Assembly: GCF_025195095.1 (NCBI RefSeq)
Contig: NZ_JANAVZ010000004.1
Coordinates: 1-64,000, forward strand
Origin: Paracoccus maritimus
GTDB taxonomy: Bacteria; Pseudomonadota; Alphaproteobacteria; Rhodobacterales; Rhodobacteraceae
Reading direction: 5' to 3'
Length of the DNA: 64,000 nucleotides
Shown piece after piece: positions 40,235 to 49,716 of this stretch. Both the position numbers and the translations under genes were made by a program. How positions within the stretch are numbered: position 1 is the first letter of the stretch; each line of letters opens with the position of its first letter. Below the pieces are notes generated by a model that saw nothing but the letters and a program-made list of their open reading frames with translations, ran no database searches and was not told the DNA's origin.

Positions 40235-43200
40235 ATGACGATTGCGATGCGCGAAATCTTTGAGAAGCCCGTCGACCGCGCCATCGATGGCGTCATCAAG
40301 GCGGACGACGAAGCAAGCCTCCGGATCGAGCTCGACGAGTATGTGATCACCGGCGAGATCGGGCAACGGCTTGAGCAGTTCCTCGATGCCTACAATAACT
40401 ACAAGACCGCGAATGGCGTCTGGATTTCAGGCTTCTTCGGCTCAGGCAAATCGCATCTTCTGAAGATGCTGGCGCTCTTGCTGGAAAATCGCGAAGTCGA
40501 CGGGATCAAGGCGTTCGACATCTTCGCTGAGAAGCTGAAGGACGAGCCTATGCTTGCTGGCGCCCTTCGCAAAGCCGTGTCGATCCCTTCGAAGTCGATC
40601 CTGTTCAACATTGACCAGAAGGCGGACGTAATCTCGAAGAACGACGTCGACGCGCTGCTATCGGTTTTCCAGAAGGTGTTCGACGAGATGTGCGGCTATT
40701 ACGGCAAGCAGCCGCACATTGCGCAGTTCGAACGGCAACTCGATGAGCGTGGTCAGTTCGAGGCGTTCAAGGCGGCGTTCCTGGAGCTTTCCGGAAAGCC
40801 TTGGGAGACTCGAGGCCGTGAGGAGGCTCTGCTGGAGGGGCGCAACATCGCTGCGGCATTCGCACGGGCAACTGGCGCAGATCCCGTCGATGCCAAGGAT
40901 ATCCTCTCACAGTACCGAAAAGATACGAGGGTCTCGATCGAAGATTTCGCTAACACGGTGAAGGCCTGGATCGACCGGCAGGTGCCGAATTTCAGACTGA
41001 ACTTCTTCGTCGATGAGGTCGGCCAGTACATTGCCGACAACGTCAAGCTGATGACGAACCTTCAGACCATCGCCGAGAGCCTAAACACGAAGTGCAAGGG
41101 TCAGGCGTGGATCATAGTGACGGCGCAGCAGGCCATTACAGAAGTCGTCGGGGACATGACTGCCCGGCAGGAAAACGACTTCTCGAAAATCCAGGCAAGA
41201 TTTGCCAACCGCATGCCCTTGAACTCGGCGGATGTAGCCGAGGTCATTCAACGCCGCCTGCTGTCCAAGACCGACGCGGCTCAGATCATGCTGGGCAATT
41301 TGCACGACAAGGAGGAGAACAATCTCAAGACCTTGTTCGATTTCGCAGATGGTTCGATCCGGCTGAAGAACTATCGCGACCGCGAGCATTTCGTCGCGAG
41401 CTATCCGTTCCCGCCCTATCAGTACACGCTGTTCCAGATGGCGATCACGTCGCTCTCCCAGCACAATGCATTCGAGGGCAAGCATAGCTCCGTGGGCGAA
41501 CGCTCGATGCTGGGCGTGTTCCAAGAGGTCGCCAAAACCCTTGCCGATCGTCCTGTCGGGGGGCTCGCGACCTTCGATTTGATGTTCGAGGGGATCCGCA
41601 CCGCGTTAAAGTCCGCCGTCCAACAGTCCATCCAGATCGCCGAGCGGAACCTCGACGATCCCTTCGCGGTTCGCGTTCTGAAGGCATTGTTCCTTGTCAA
41701 GTATGTGAAGGAATTCAAGCCGACCGTACGCAACATCAGCGTTCTTCTGTTGTCGGAATTCGAGGCTGACCAAGCGGGACAACGGCGAAAGATCGAAGAC
41801 GCTTTGGCGCGTCTCGAGCGCGAAACCTACATTCAGCGCAATGGCGAGGTCTACGAATTCCTCACAAACGAAGAGAAGGACGTCGAGGCTGAGATCAAGG
41901 CGCTGGATGTCGATCCGACCGAGATCAGCAAGGAGCTGGAAACCCTTGCCTTCGACACGATCCTTCGGCACCGCAAGATCAAGCACCTGACCACGGGCTA
42001 TGAGTATTCCTTCAGCCGGAAGCTCGATGACCATCTGCTGGGCCGGGAATACGAGCTCTCGATCAACATCATCAGCCCCTTCAGTGACGATGCTGCGGCT
42101 CCTGACGCTGTGCGCATGCGCAACATGGGGCGCGAGGAACTGGCGATCGTGCTGCAGCCGGATGTCCGGTTCATTCGGGATCTGACCCTGTTCCGGCAGA
42201 CCGACAAGTTCATCCGGCAATCCCGCAGCGGATCGCCCCAGCCTGGCCGAGACCGGATCATTCTCGAAAAGGGAGAGCAAAACGGCCGCCGCGCGAAAGA
42301 TCTGGAACTTCGCCTGCGGAAACTCATGGCCGCTGCACGCCTCTTCGTGCGTGGTGATGAACTGGACATCGGCGGTGACGATCCCCAGGACCGCATCGTC
42401 AAGGCCTTCCAGGCGCTTGTCGACAAGGTCTACGTGAACCTGCCGATGCTGAGGGGCGTGAACTACGTCGAAGCAGACATCGCCAAGGCCGCCAGTCCGA
42501 CGTCCACCCTGTTTGGCGAAGCCGGTACCGGCCTGACGGAAGCCGAACAGGATGTGCTGAACCACATTCAGAGCCAGGCCCGCAACGGAGTGAAGGTCTC
42601 GGCCAAATACCTTACCGAACGCTTCGGGGCGAAGCCCTACGGCTGGCCGACGGTGGCCACCCTGTGCCTCACCGCCAGCCTATCCGGAAAAGGCAAGTGC
42701 GAGGCCCGGTCGGACGGCACGCCGCTGGAAGGCGCCGAACTGGCCCGGGCGCTCAACAACAGCCACACGCTGGGCAACATCCTCCTGACCCCGCAACTCG
42801 AGTTCACCTCGTCCCAGATCCGCGCAGCCAAGGATCTCTACAAGGAACTGTTCGGCTTGCCTGCCGACGGCTCCGATGCACGGGTTCTCGGCGGCGAATG
42901 GGCGGAGAGCATCCGCAAGCTGGCGGACGAACTGAACCGGCTCGTCACCGAAAACCACAAGTACCCGTTCGTCGCGGCGCTGGAGCCCTTGCGGGATCAG
43001 ATGGTCGCCATGGTCGGCAAACCCGCTGCCTGGTACATCACCGAACCGGTCAAGCAGGAAGATGCGCTGCTGAATGCCAAGGAGGACATCCTCGACAAGA
43101 TCCGCAGCTTCATGGGCGGGGCCCAGCGGGAAATCTATGACGACGTCCGCGACTTCCTGCAGGCACAAGAGGCCAACATCGGCTATGTCGATGCCGCCGC

Positions 43201-43756
43201 CGGGGAAAAGCTGCGTGCCGCCCTGCGGGATCCCGACTGCTACAAGGGCACGGCGATCCAGGCGCTGAAGTCCGACCTCTACGCCCTGAAGGACAAGGTC
43301 GAACTCGATGTCCTGAAGGAGCGCAAGGCGGTGATCGCCGCCGTCGATGAATGTGCCGACAAGGTCGCCCAGACGGCCGAGTTCCAGGCCCTCACCCCCG
43401 ACCAGCAGGATCAAATCCGCCGCAGCGTGGCCTCACACAAAGCCGGGCTCGATGCCGTGACCATGATCCCGATCCTGCGTGACCGGCCGAATGGCGCGCG
43501 GTCCGGCCTGATGCAGCAGATGCTGGCGGACATCGCGCGCATGGCACAGCCCCGGGCGCCCGCTCCGGCCGATCCCGGCATGAACGACCGGCCCGCCCCG
43601 GCGCCACGGCCGCCGTCCTACGTCAACGCCTCGGACATCAAGGTGTCCTATCCGCGCCCCTACCTCGCCGAGGAGGCCGATGTCGACCAATACGTGAACG
43701 AACTGCGCAAGACCCTGATGGCCGAAATCGCCGCGGGCAAGAAGGTGATCGTCTGA
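40235..43756 (+). CDS. brxC: BrxC: large P-loop ATPase of BREX
   Basis: 1173 aa from the ATG at 40235 (MTIAMREIFEKPVDR); an ATG at 40220 is possible but overlaps brxB. The AAA+-type ATPase part has the Walker A GFFGSGKSHLLKM at about residue 65, and LNFFVDEVGQYIADN as the probable Walker B. The rest is helical, with a Pro-rich linker near the end. BrxC (DUF499-related) is ORC/Cdc6-like and essential for BREX. Codon use is mixed in the first two thirds and strongly GC-rich after about 42,500, so the gene may be mosaic. Its stop shares a base with the pglX start. Confidence 0.93.
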   Translation: MTIAMREIFEKPVDRAIDGVIKADDEASLRIELDEYVITGEIGQRLEQFLDAYNNYKTANGVWISGFFGSGKSHLLKMLALLLENREVDGIKAFDIFAEKLKDEPMLAGALRKAVSIPSKSILFNIDQKADVISKNDVDALLSVFQKVFDEMCGYYGKQPHIAQFERQLDERGQFEAFKAAFLELSGKPWETRGREEALLEGRNIAAAFARATGADPVDAKDILSQYRKDTRVSIEDFANTVKAWIDRQVPNFRLNFFVDEVGQYIADNVKLMTNLQTIAESLNTKCKGQAWIIVTAQQAITEVVGDMTARQENDFSKIQARFANRMPLNSADVAEVIQRRLLSKTDAAQIMLGNLHDKEENNLKTLFDFADGSIRLKNYRDREHFVASYPFPPYQYTLFQMAITSLSQHNAFEGKHSSVGERSMLGVFQEVAKTLADRPVGGLATFDLMFEGIRTALKSAVQQSIQIAERNLDDPFAVRVLKALFLVKYVKEFKPTVRNISVLLLSEFEADQAGQRRKIEDALARLERETYIQRNGEVYEFLTNEEKDVEAEIKALDVDPTEISKELETLAFDTILRHRKIKHLTTGYEYSFSRKLDDHLLGREYELSINIISPFSDDAAAPDAVRMRNMGREELAIVLQPDVRFIRDLTLFRQTDKFIRQSRSGSPQPGRDRIILEKGEQNGRRAKDLELRLRKLMAAARLFVRGDELDIGGDDPQDRIVKAFQALVDKVYVNLPMLRGVNYVEADIAKAASPTSTLFGEAGTGLTEAEQDVLNHIQSQARNGVKVSAKYLTERFGAKPYGWPTVATLCLTASLSGKGKCEARSDGTPLEGAELARALNNSHTLGNILLTPQLEFTSSQIRAAKDLYKELFGLPADGSDARVLGGEWAESIRKLADELNRLVTENHKYPFVAALEPLRDQMVAMVGKPAAWYITEPVKQEDALLNAKEDILDKIRSFMGGAQREIYDDVRDFLQAQEANIGYVDAAAGEKLRAALRDPDCYKGTAIQALKSDLYALKDKVELDVLKERKAVIAAVDECADKVAQTAEFQALTPDQQDQIRRSVASHKAGLDAVTMIPILRDRPNGARSGLMQQMLADIARMAQPRAPAPADPGMNDRPAPAPRPPSYVNASDIKVSYPRPYLAEEADVDQYVNELRKTLMAEIAAGKKVIV

Positions 43757-46700
43757 TGGATACCAACGCCCTCAAGAAATTCGCGCAAGCCGCCCGCAAC
43801 CTTCTGATCGATCAGGTCACCGCCAAGCTGTCCGTCGTCATTGACCCGGCCTCGTCCGCCCGGCGCGAGAATCCCGCGGCGATGAAGAAGCTCGACGCCG
43901 CCATCGCGCAGATCGGCAAGGCGCAGGTCATCGAACAGGTCGCCTACACCTGGTTCAACCGCTTCACCGCGCTCCGCTTCATGGACGTGAACGGCTACAC
44001 CAACCCGCGCGTCGTCTCGCCCGAGGGGGACGCGACGCGGCCCGAGATCCTGGCCGAGGCGATGGCGGGCAACCTGCCCGAGGGCGCGCCTGCCACCATC
44101 GCCGCGCTGCTCGACGGCCGCAGCCCCAGCCGCGACCCACAGGGCGAGGCCTACCGCCTGCTGCTCGTCCACGCCTGCAATGCCTGGCACAAGCCCATGC
44201 CCTTCATGTTCGAGAAAGTGGGCGACTACACCGAACTCCTGATGCCCGAGGATCTGCTTTCGCCGACCTCGATCCTCGCCCGCCTGCGCGACGCCATGCC
44301 CGAAGACGATTGCAAGGACGTCGAGATCATCGGCTGGCTATACCAGTTCTATATCTCGGAGAAGAAGGATCAGGTCTTCGCGGGGCTGAAGAAGAACGTC
44401 AAGATCACGGCCGAGAACATCCCGGCGGCCACCCAGCTTTTTACCCCGCACTGGATCGTCCGCTACCTGGTCGAGAATTCGCTGGGGCGGCTGTGGCTGC
44501 TCAATCGGCCGGGGTCGAAACTGGCCGAGCGGATGGACTACTACATCGCGCCGGAAGAGCCCGAGACGGACTTCCTGAAGATCGGCAAGCCCGAGGAGAT
44601 CAAGGTCTGCGATCCGGCCTGCGGGTCGGGGCACATGCTGACCTATGCCTTCGACCTGCTCTACGCGATCTACGAGGAAGAGGGGTATGAGGCCGACAGG
44701 ATCCCCGCGCTGATCCTGCAGCACAACCTGACGGGGGTGGAAATCGACGACCGCGCGGGGGCGCTGGCGGCCTTTGCGCTGGCGATGAAGGCGGCGGCGT
44801 GGCTGGGGCGGCGGCGGTTCCTGCGGATGGAGGCGAAGCCCGACATCGTCGTACTGCAGAACGTGACCTTCACACCGGCCGAGATGCAGGACGTGGCCGC
44901 CGTGGTGGGGCGCGACCTGTTCTCGGCTGCGCTGCGCGAGACGCTGTTGCAGTTCGAGCAGGCCAAGAACTTCGGCTCGCTGATCGTGCCGAAACTGCGC
45001 GATCCGGCAGAGACGCTGCGGGTGGTCGAGGCGCGGGATTTTGGCGGCGACCTGCTGTTGAAGGACGTGCAGGCGCGCGTCATGACCTTGCTGCGCATGG
45101 CCGAGGCGCTGTCGCCGAAGTATCATGTGGTGGTGGCCAACCCGCCTTTCATGGCCAGTAGTGGGATGAATAGTAGCCTCAAGCCATGGGTTGAGCAGCA
45201 CTACAAAGACTTTAAGGCGGACCTATTTTCAGCGTTTATATTTGCAGGTAAGAAATTGCTTAAGGCAAATGGCATGGCAGGGTTCATGTCGCCATTTGTC
45301 TGGATGTTTATTGCGACATATGAAAAGTTGCGCCAGGAACTATACAAGAATGCACGTGTGACCTCACTGGTCAAGCCATCCTACACCTCTTTTTACCAGT
45401 CAGCTATCGTTCCAATCTGCGCGTTCACTTTGGTCAATTCTCCCGCCAGAGATGAGCGAGCACCTTATTTTGATCTTGGTTATTTGGGAAATGCAGAGCA
45501 GCAACCAATTCGCTTCAAAGAAGGCGTTACTGGAAGAGGTCAATACGCTCCATTCTATCGCAGTCCAGTTGATTTTGCGCAAATTCCAGGACAGCCTGTT
45601 GCATTCTGGTTGCCGAAACGGGTCTTTGAACTCTTCACTGAGCACGGCACGGTCAGGGACTACTCCAAGGAAATAACGGTTGGCCTTTTCACAAATGACA
45701 ATGGCCGATTTCTCAAGTTCTGGTTCGAGATCTCTCAGCAGAGAATTGAAAGTAAAGCTTGGCGCCTGTATAATAAAGCCGGTGGCTACCGGAAGTGGTA
45801 TGGCATCGCATCCCATGTGGTCGATTGGTCGGAAGACGGGAAGGAACTAAAGAAGCACAATTCCGCTGGTCTTGGTGCTCTCAAGCATTTTGGGAAGCCA
45901 CACGTAGTTTGGGGCCGTCTGACTTCGGGTGATCCAAGCTTTCGGGTGGATGACGCTCAAATTTGGTTCGATAACGCGTCACCCGCAATTGTTGATCCGG
46001 AGAGCGTTTATGGCTGTGTCGCTCTTGCTAATTCGACTGCTTCACGTCTCATGTTGAAAACATTCAACCCGACACTCAACCTTCAGGCAGGCGACATAGC
46101 AAAGCTGCCATACCCGTCAAACAGCACGATTCAAGCCGCAGAAGTTGGCGCACAAGGTTTGTGTTCAATATCGAAATCCGACTGGGACGCCTACGAAACC
46201 TCCTGGGATTTCACCACGCTCCCGCTGCTCTCGCCCGATCATCGGGCCGGAACGCTGGAGGCCACCTATGCCCGCCTGCGCGCCCATTGGCAGAACATGA
46301 CGGACGAAATGCAGCGGCTGGAGGAAGAGAACAACCGCATCTTCATCGACGCCTATGGCCTGCAGGACGAACTGACCCCCGAGGTGCCGATCGAGGAGAT
46401 CACCCTCACCTGCAACCCCGCCTACCGCTTTGGCGTGAAGGGCACGGAAGACGACCGCGAAACCCGCCTGCGCGCCGACACCATGGCCGAGTTCCTGTCC
46501 TACGCCGTGGGCTGCATGTTCGGCCGCTACAGCCTCGACGCGCCGGGCCTGATCCTCGCCAACCAGGGCGAGACGCTGGCGGACTACCTCGCCCGCGTGC
46601 CGGAGCCCAGCTTCCTTCCCGACGAGGACAACGTAATCCCCGTGCTGGATGCCGACTGGTTCGCCGACGACATCGTGGACCGCTTCCGCAAGTTCCTGCG

Positions 46701-47205
46701 CGTGACCTTCGGCGACGCGCATTTCCGCGAGAACCTCGCCTTCGTCGAGGCGCAGATCGGCGACATCCGGAAGTATTTCACGCGCGGCTTCTACGACGAC
46801 CACGTGAAGCGCTACAAGAAGCGGCCGATCTACTGGATGTTCTCCAGCCCCAGGGGCACGTTCCAGGCGCTGATCTACATGCACCGCTACCGGCCCGACA
46901 CCGTCTCGGTCCTGCTGAACGACTACCTGCGCGAATTCATCCGCAAGCTGGAGGCCGAGCGCGCACGGCTGGAAAAGCTGTCCGACGACCCCGCCGCCAC
47001 CCAGACCCAGCGGACAAAGGCGCTGAAGGACGTGGGCGTGATCGCCAAGCAGCTCGCCGAGCTGGAGGAATGGGAGCGCGAGGTGATCTTCCCGCTGGCG
47101 CAGGCCAAGATCGAGATCGACCTGGATGACGGGGTCAAGCGGAACTACCCGCTGTTCGGCGCGGCGCTGAAGCCGATCAAGGGGCTGGAGGCCGCGGATG
47201 AGTGA
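43756..47205 (+). CDS. pglX: PglX: BREX type 1 adenine-specific DNA methyltransferase
   Basis: 1149 aa, typical for PglX. Methyltransferase motifs: VCDPACGSGHMLTYAFDLL (SAM binding) near residue 290 and VVVANPPFMAS (catalytic NPPF) near residue 460. PglX methylates the sixth adenine base of an asymmetric site and so marks host DNA as self. The segment 45,160-46,180 (about residues 468-808), just after the NPPF motif, is visibly AT-richer with different codon use from both flanks. This is the target-recognition part, so the specificity region looks swapped. Overlaps pglZ by 8 bases. Confidence 0.94.
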   Translation: MDTNALKKFAQAARNLLIDQVTAKLSVVIDPASSARRENPAAMKKLDAAIAQIGKAQVIEQVAYTWFNRFTALRFMDVNGYTNPRVVSPEGDATRPEILAEAMAGNLPEGAPATIAALLDGRSPSRDPQGEAYRLLLVHACNAWHKPMPFMFEKVGDYTELLMPEDLLSPTSILARLRDAMPEDDCKDVEIIGWLYQFYISEKKDQVFAGLKKNVKITAENIPAATQLFTPHWIVRYLVENSLGRLWLLNRPGSKLAERMDYYIAPEEPETDFLKIGKPEEIKVCDPACGSGHMLTYAFDLLYAIYEEEGYEADRIPALILQHNLTGVEIDDRAGALAAFALAMKAAAWLGRRRFLRMEAKPDIVVLQNVTFTPAEMQDVAAVVGRDLFSAALRETLLQFEQAKNFGSLIVPKLRDPAETLRVVEARDFGGDLLLKDVQARVMTLLRMAEALSPKYHVVVANPPFMASSGMNSSLKPWVEQHYKDFKADLFSAFIFAGKKLLKANGMAGFMSPFVWMFIATYEKLRQELYKNARVTSLVKPSYTSFYQSAIVPICAFTLVNSPARDERAPYFDLGYLGNAEQQPIRFKEGVTGRGQYAPFYRSPVDFAQIPGQPVAFWLPKRVFELFTEHGTVRDYSKEITVGLFTNDNGRFLKFWFEISQQRIESKAWRLYNKAGGYRKWYGIASHVVDWSEDGKELKKHNSAGLGALKHFGKPHVVWGRLTSGDPSFRVDDAQIWFDNASPAIVDPESVYGCVALANSTASRLMLKTFNPTLNLQAGDIAKLPYPSNSTIQAAEVGAQGLCSISKSDWDAYETSWDFTTLPLLSPDHRAGTLEATYARLRAHWQNMTDEMQRLEEENNRIFIDAYGLQDELTPEVPIEEITLTCNPAYRFGVKGTEDDRETRLRADTMAEFLSYAVGCMFGRYSLDAPGLILANQGETLADYLARVPEPSFLPDEDNVIPVLDADWFADDIVDRFRKFLRVTFGDAHFRENLAFVEAQIGDIRKYFTRGFYDDHVKRYKKRPIYWMFSSPRGTFQALIYMHRYRPDTVSVLLNDYLREFIRKLEAERARLEKLSDDPAATQTQRTKALKDVGVIAKQLAELEEWEREVIFPLAQAKIEIDLDDGVKRNYPLFGAALKPIKGLEAADE

Positions 47206-49705
47206 CCGCATCGCCGCCAGCCTGCGGCAGCTGTTCGAGGAGAACCGGATCGTCTTCTGGTACGACGCCGACCGCGACATGCGGACGGAGTTCGACGCGG
47301 TCGATCTGCCCGGCGTGACCAAGCTGGAGATCGCGAACAACGAGTTCGGGCTGAAGTACCGGATCCTGCGGCAGGAACCCAAGGCCAAGTTCCTGCTGTT
47401 CAAGGACGGGCCCGAACCCGAGATGACCGACAACTGGCTTCTGGACCTGCAGCTGGCCTCGGCCGTCTTCAAGGCCGACCAGGCGGCGATCTGGCTGGCC
47501 GAGCTGGGCCTGCCGCTGCAGTTCGAGAACGTGGTGCGCGGGCATATCGAGTTCTTCCGCGCCAAGGCCCGCGTCGAGGCGCTGAAGCGGCTGATGCCGA
47601 CCTCTTCCTCGGACACCCAGACCCAGATGCGGATCCGCATGCTGGCCGTCTGCGCGGGCGCCGAGGGCGGGCTGGACACGGTGATCGAGGCGCTGCTGGG
47701 CGAGCTGGCAGCGGACAAGGACGACGCCCTGCGGCTGATCGAGCGCTCGGGACTGACGGATTTCCTCTGGAAGCAGGTCGGCCAGGCCTACGGCTACAAG
47801 CCCGACGAGCCGGATTTCGAGGACTTCGCCATCGCGCTGTTCCAGTCGGCCTATGCGCGCGTTCTGGGGGAGGACGGCGCGTTGAACGCCGAGGCGCTGT
47901 TGGTCTTCCGCCGCTGGAAGAACAACCGCCATTGGGCGGAGGCCTTCGAGGCCCTGTCGGCCCGATATCAGGACTTGCTGAAAATCCCCGCCGATCTCTC
48001 GACCCGTGATTTTCGTACCCTGGTCGGTATCGATCATTTCGAGGAGATCGACCGCCAGATCATCCGCGAGATCGTCCGCGCGATGGCAGCCCAGTCTGTC
48101 AGCGCGCCGGAAGTGCTGAACTGGGTGCGCGAACGGCGGCAGAGCCATTGGTATCCGACCTACGCGGACATCTATCAGGCGGTCGGTTACGCCACCGAGT
48201 TCCAGCAGGCGCTCGCAGAGGCGAACCTGGGGATGACCAGCCCTGCTGAGGGCGTGCAACGCTATGTGACCAGCTGGTATCGGCTGGATCAGCTGTACCG
48301 CAAGTTCATCTACCACATGCAGAAGAGCGGTCAGGCGTCCCTGCTGGCCGACCTCTATGCGTCCGTCGAGAACCGCTACACGAACAGCTTCGTACTGGCG
48401 CTGAACGACGCATGGCAGGATCAGATCGCCGGCCTCGGCGAGTGGAAGATCCCCGGCTTCGCATCGCAGGCCAACTTCTATCAGGAGCAGGCCGCCGAGT
48501 ACCGGCGCAAGGACCAGAAGGTCGCTGTGATCATTTCGGACGCCCTCCGCTTCGAGGTGGGCGAGGAGTGCCTGCGCCGGATCCGCGCTCTGGATCGCTT
48601 CGATGCCGAGCTGAAGCCCATGATCAGTTCGCTGCCCAGCTACACCCAGCTCGGCATGGCGGCGCTTTTACCGCACAGCGCGCTCGCCCTGGCAGAGGAC
48701 GGAAGCGGCGATGTCATCTCGGACGGGGAGAATACCAAGGGTCTTGCGGCTCGAGAAAAGCTGCTCGCCGCGGGGCGTAAGGGAGATAGCGCGAGGGCGT
48801 TGAAATCCGAAGACGTGATGAACATGCGCACCGAGGACGGAAAGGCGCTTTTTCGCGACCATCACATCGTCTACGTCTACCACAACCGCATCGACGCCAT
48901 CGGCGACAAGCTGCAAACGGAAAACAAGCTGCCCGAGGCGGCTGAGGATGCTATAGAAGATCTGACCAAGCTCGTCCGCAAGCTGACTTCGGCCAACTTC
49001 TCCAACATCCTGATCACTGCGGATCACGGGTTCCTCTATCAGCATCGTGCTCTTGACGAGAGCGATTTCGCGATCGCCGATCCACAGGGCGCCGAGATCC
49101 TCTTCCGCAACCGGCGTTTTGTGATTGGGCGCGGCCTCACACCAACATCAGGCATGAAGCACTTCGGCGCAGCAGGGCTGGGCCTTTCTGGTGGACTGGA
49201 TGTCCTGATCCCGAATTCGATCAACCGGATGCGCGTGAAGGGAGCAGGCAGCCGTTTCGTACATGGCGGCGCCAGCTTGCAGGAAGTGGTCATCCCGGTC
49301 ATCCGGGTCGGCAAACAGCGTGAGACGGATGTGGGCCAGGTCGACGTGCAGATCTTCGTCACGGGCCGCAGCCTGATCTCCTCGGGCCAGACAGCGGTGA
49401 CGCTCTATCAGACCCAGCCTGTCTCGGAGAAGATGCGGCCTCGGGAGCTTCTGGCGGGCATCTATGCGATGGACGGCACACTGATCTCCGACGAGTACAC
49501 CCTGATTTTCGATTTCCGCTCCGACAACGCCCGCGAGCGGGAAATGCCGCGCAAGTTCCTCCTCTCGCGGGAGGCCGACCGGTTTAACAATCAGGATGTC
49601 ATCCTGAAGCTGCGTGAACGGGTCGGAAAGACCAGCCATTACCAGGATTATGCCACCCACCGCTTTCAGCTGCGGCGTGGCATGACCACTGACTTTGATT
49701 TCTGA
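47198..49705 (+). CDS. pglZ: PglZ: alkaline phosphatase-superfamily BREX protein
   Basis: 835 aa. The PglZ domain shows VAVIISDALRFEVGEE (metal-binding Asp, about residue 445), the later ILITADHGFLYQ (Asp-His pair) and GLTPTSGMKHF. The N-terminal 400 residues are helical, and the end contains an all-beta part. PglZ is a core component of all BREX types and has metal-dependent nuclease or phosphodiesterase activity in studied homologues. Starts inside the pglX end (ATGAGTGA overlap) and is followed by brxL after 11 bases. Codon use changes slightly near 47,990, again hinting at mosaic origin. Confidence 0.93.
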   Translation: MSDRIAASLRQLFEENRIVFWYDADRDMRTEFDAVDLPGVTKLEIANNEFGLKYRILRQEPKAKFLLFKDGPEPEMTDNWLLDLQLASAVFKADQAAIWLAELGLPLQFENVVRGHIEFFRAKARVEALKRLMPTSSSDTQTQMRIRMLAVCAGAEGGLDTVIEALLGELAADKDDALRLIERSGLTDFLWKQVGQAYGYKPDEPDFEDFAIALFQSAYARVLGEDGALNAEALLVFRRWKNNRHWAEAFEALSARYQDLLKIPADLSTRDFRTLVGIDHFEEIDRQIIREIVRAMAAQSVSAPEVLNWVRERRQSHWYPTYADIYQAVGYATEFQQALAEANLGMTSPAEGVQRYVTSWYRLDQLYRKFIYHMQKSGQASLLADLYASVENRYTNSFVLALNDAWQDQIAGLGEWKIPGFASQANFYQEQAAEYRRKDQKVAVIISDALRFEVGEECLRRIRALDRFDAELKPMISSLPSYTQLGMAALLPHSALALAEDGSGDVISDGENTKGLAAREKLLAAGRKGDSARALKSEDVMNMRTEDGKALFRDHHIVYVYHNRIDAIGDKLQTENKLPEAAEDAIEDLTKLVRKLTSANFSNILITADHGFLYQHRALDESDFAIADPQGAEILFRNRRFVIGRGLTPTSGMKHFGAAGLGLSGGLDVLIPNSINRMRVKGAGSRFVHGGASLQEVVIPVIRVGKQRETDVGQVDVQIFVTGRSLISSGQTAVTLYQTQPVSEKMRPRELLAGIYAMDGTLISDEYTLIFDFRSDNAREREMPRKFLLSREADRFNNQDVILKLRERVGKTSHYQDYATHRFQLRRGMTTDFDF

Positions 49706-49716
49706 GGAGCCTGCGG

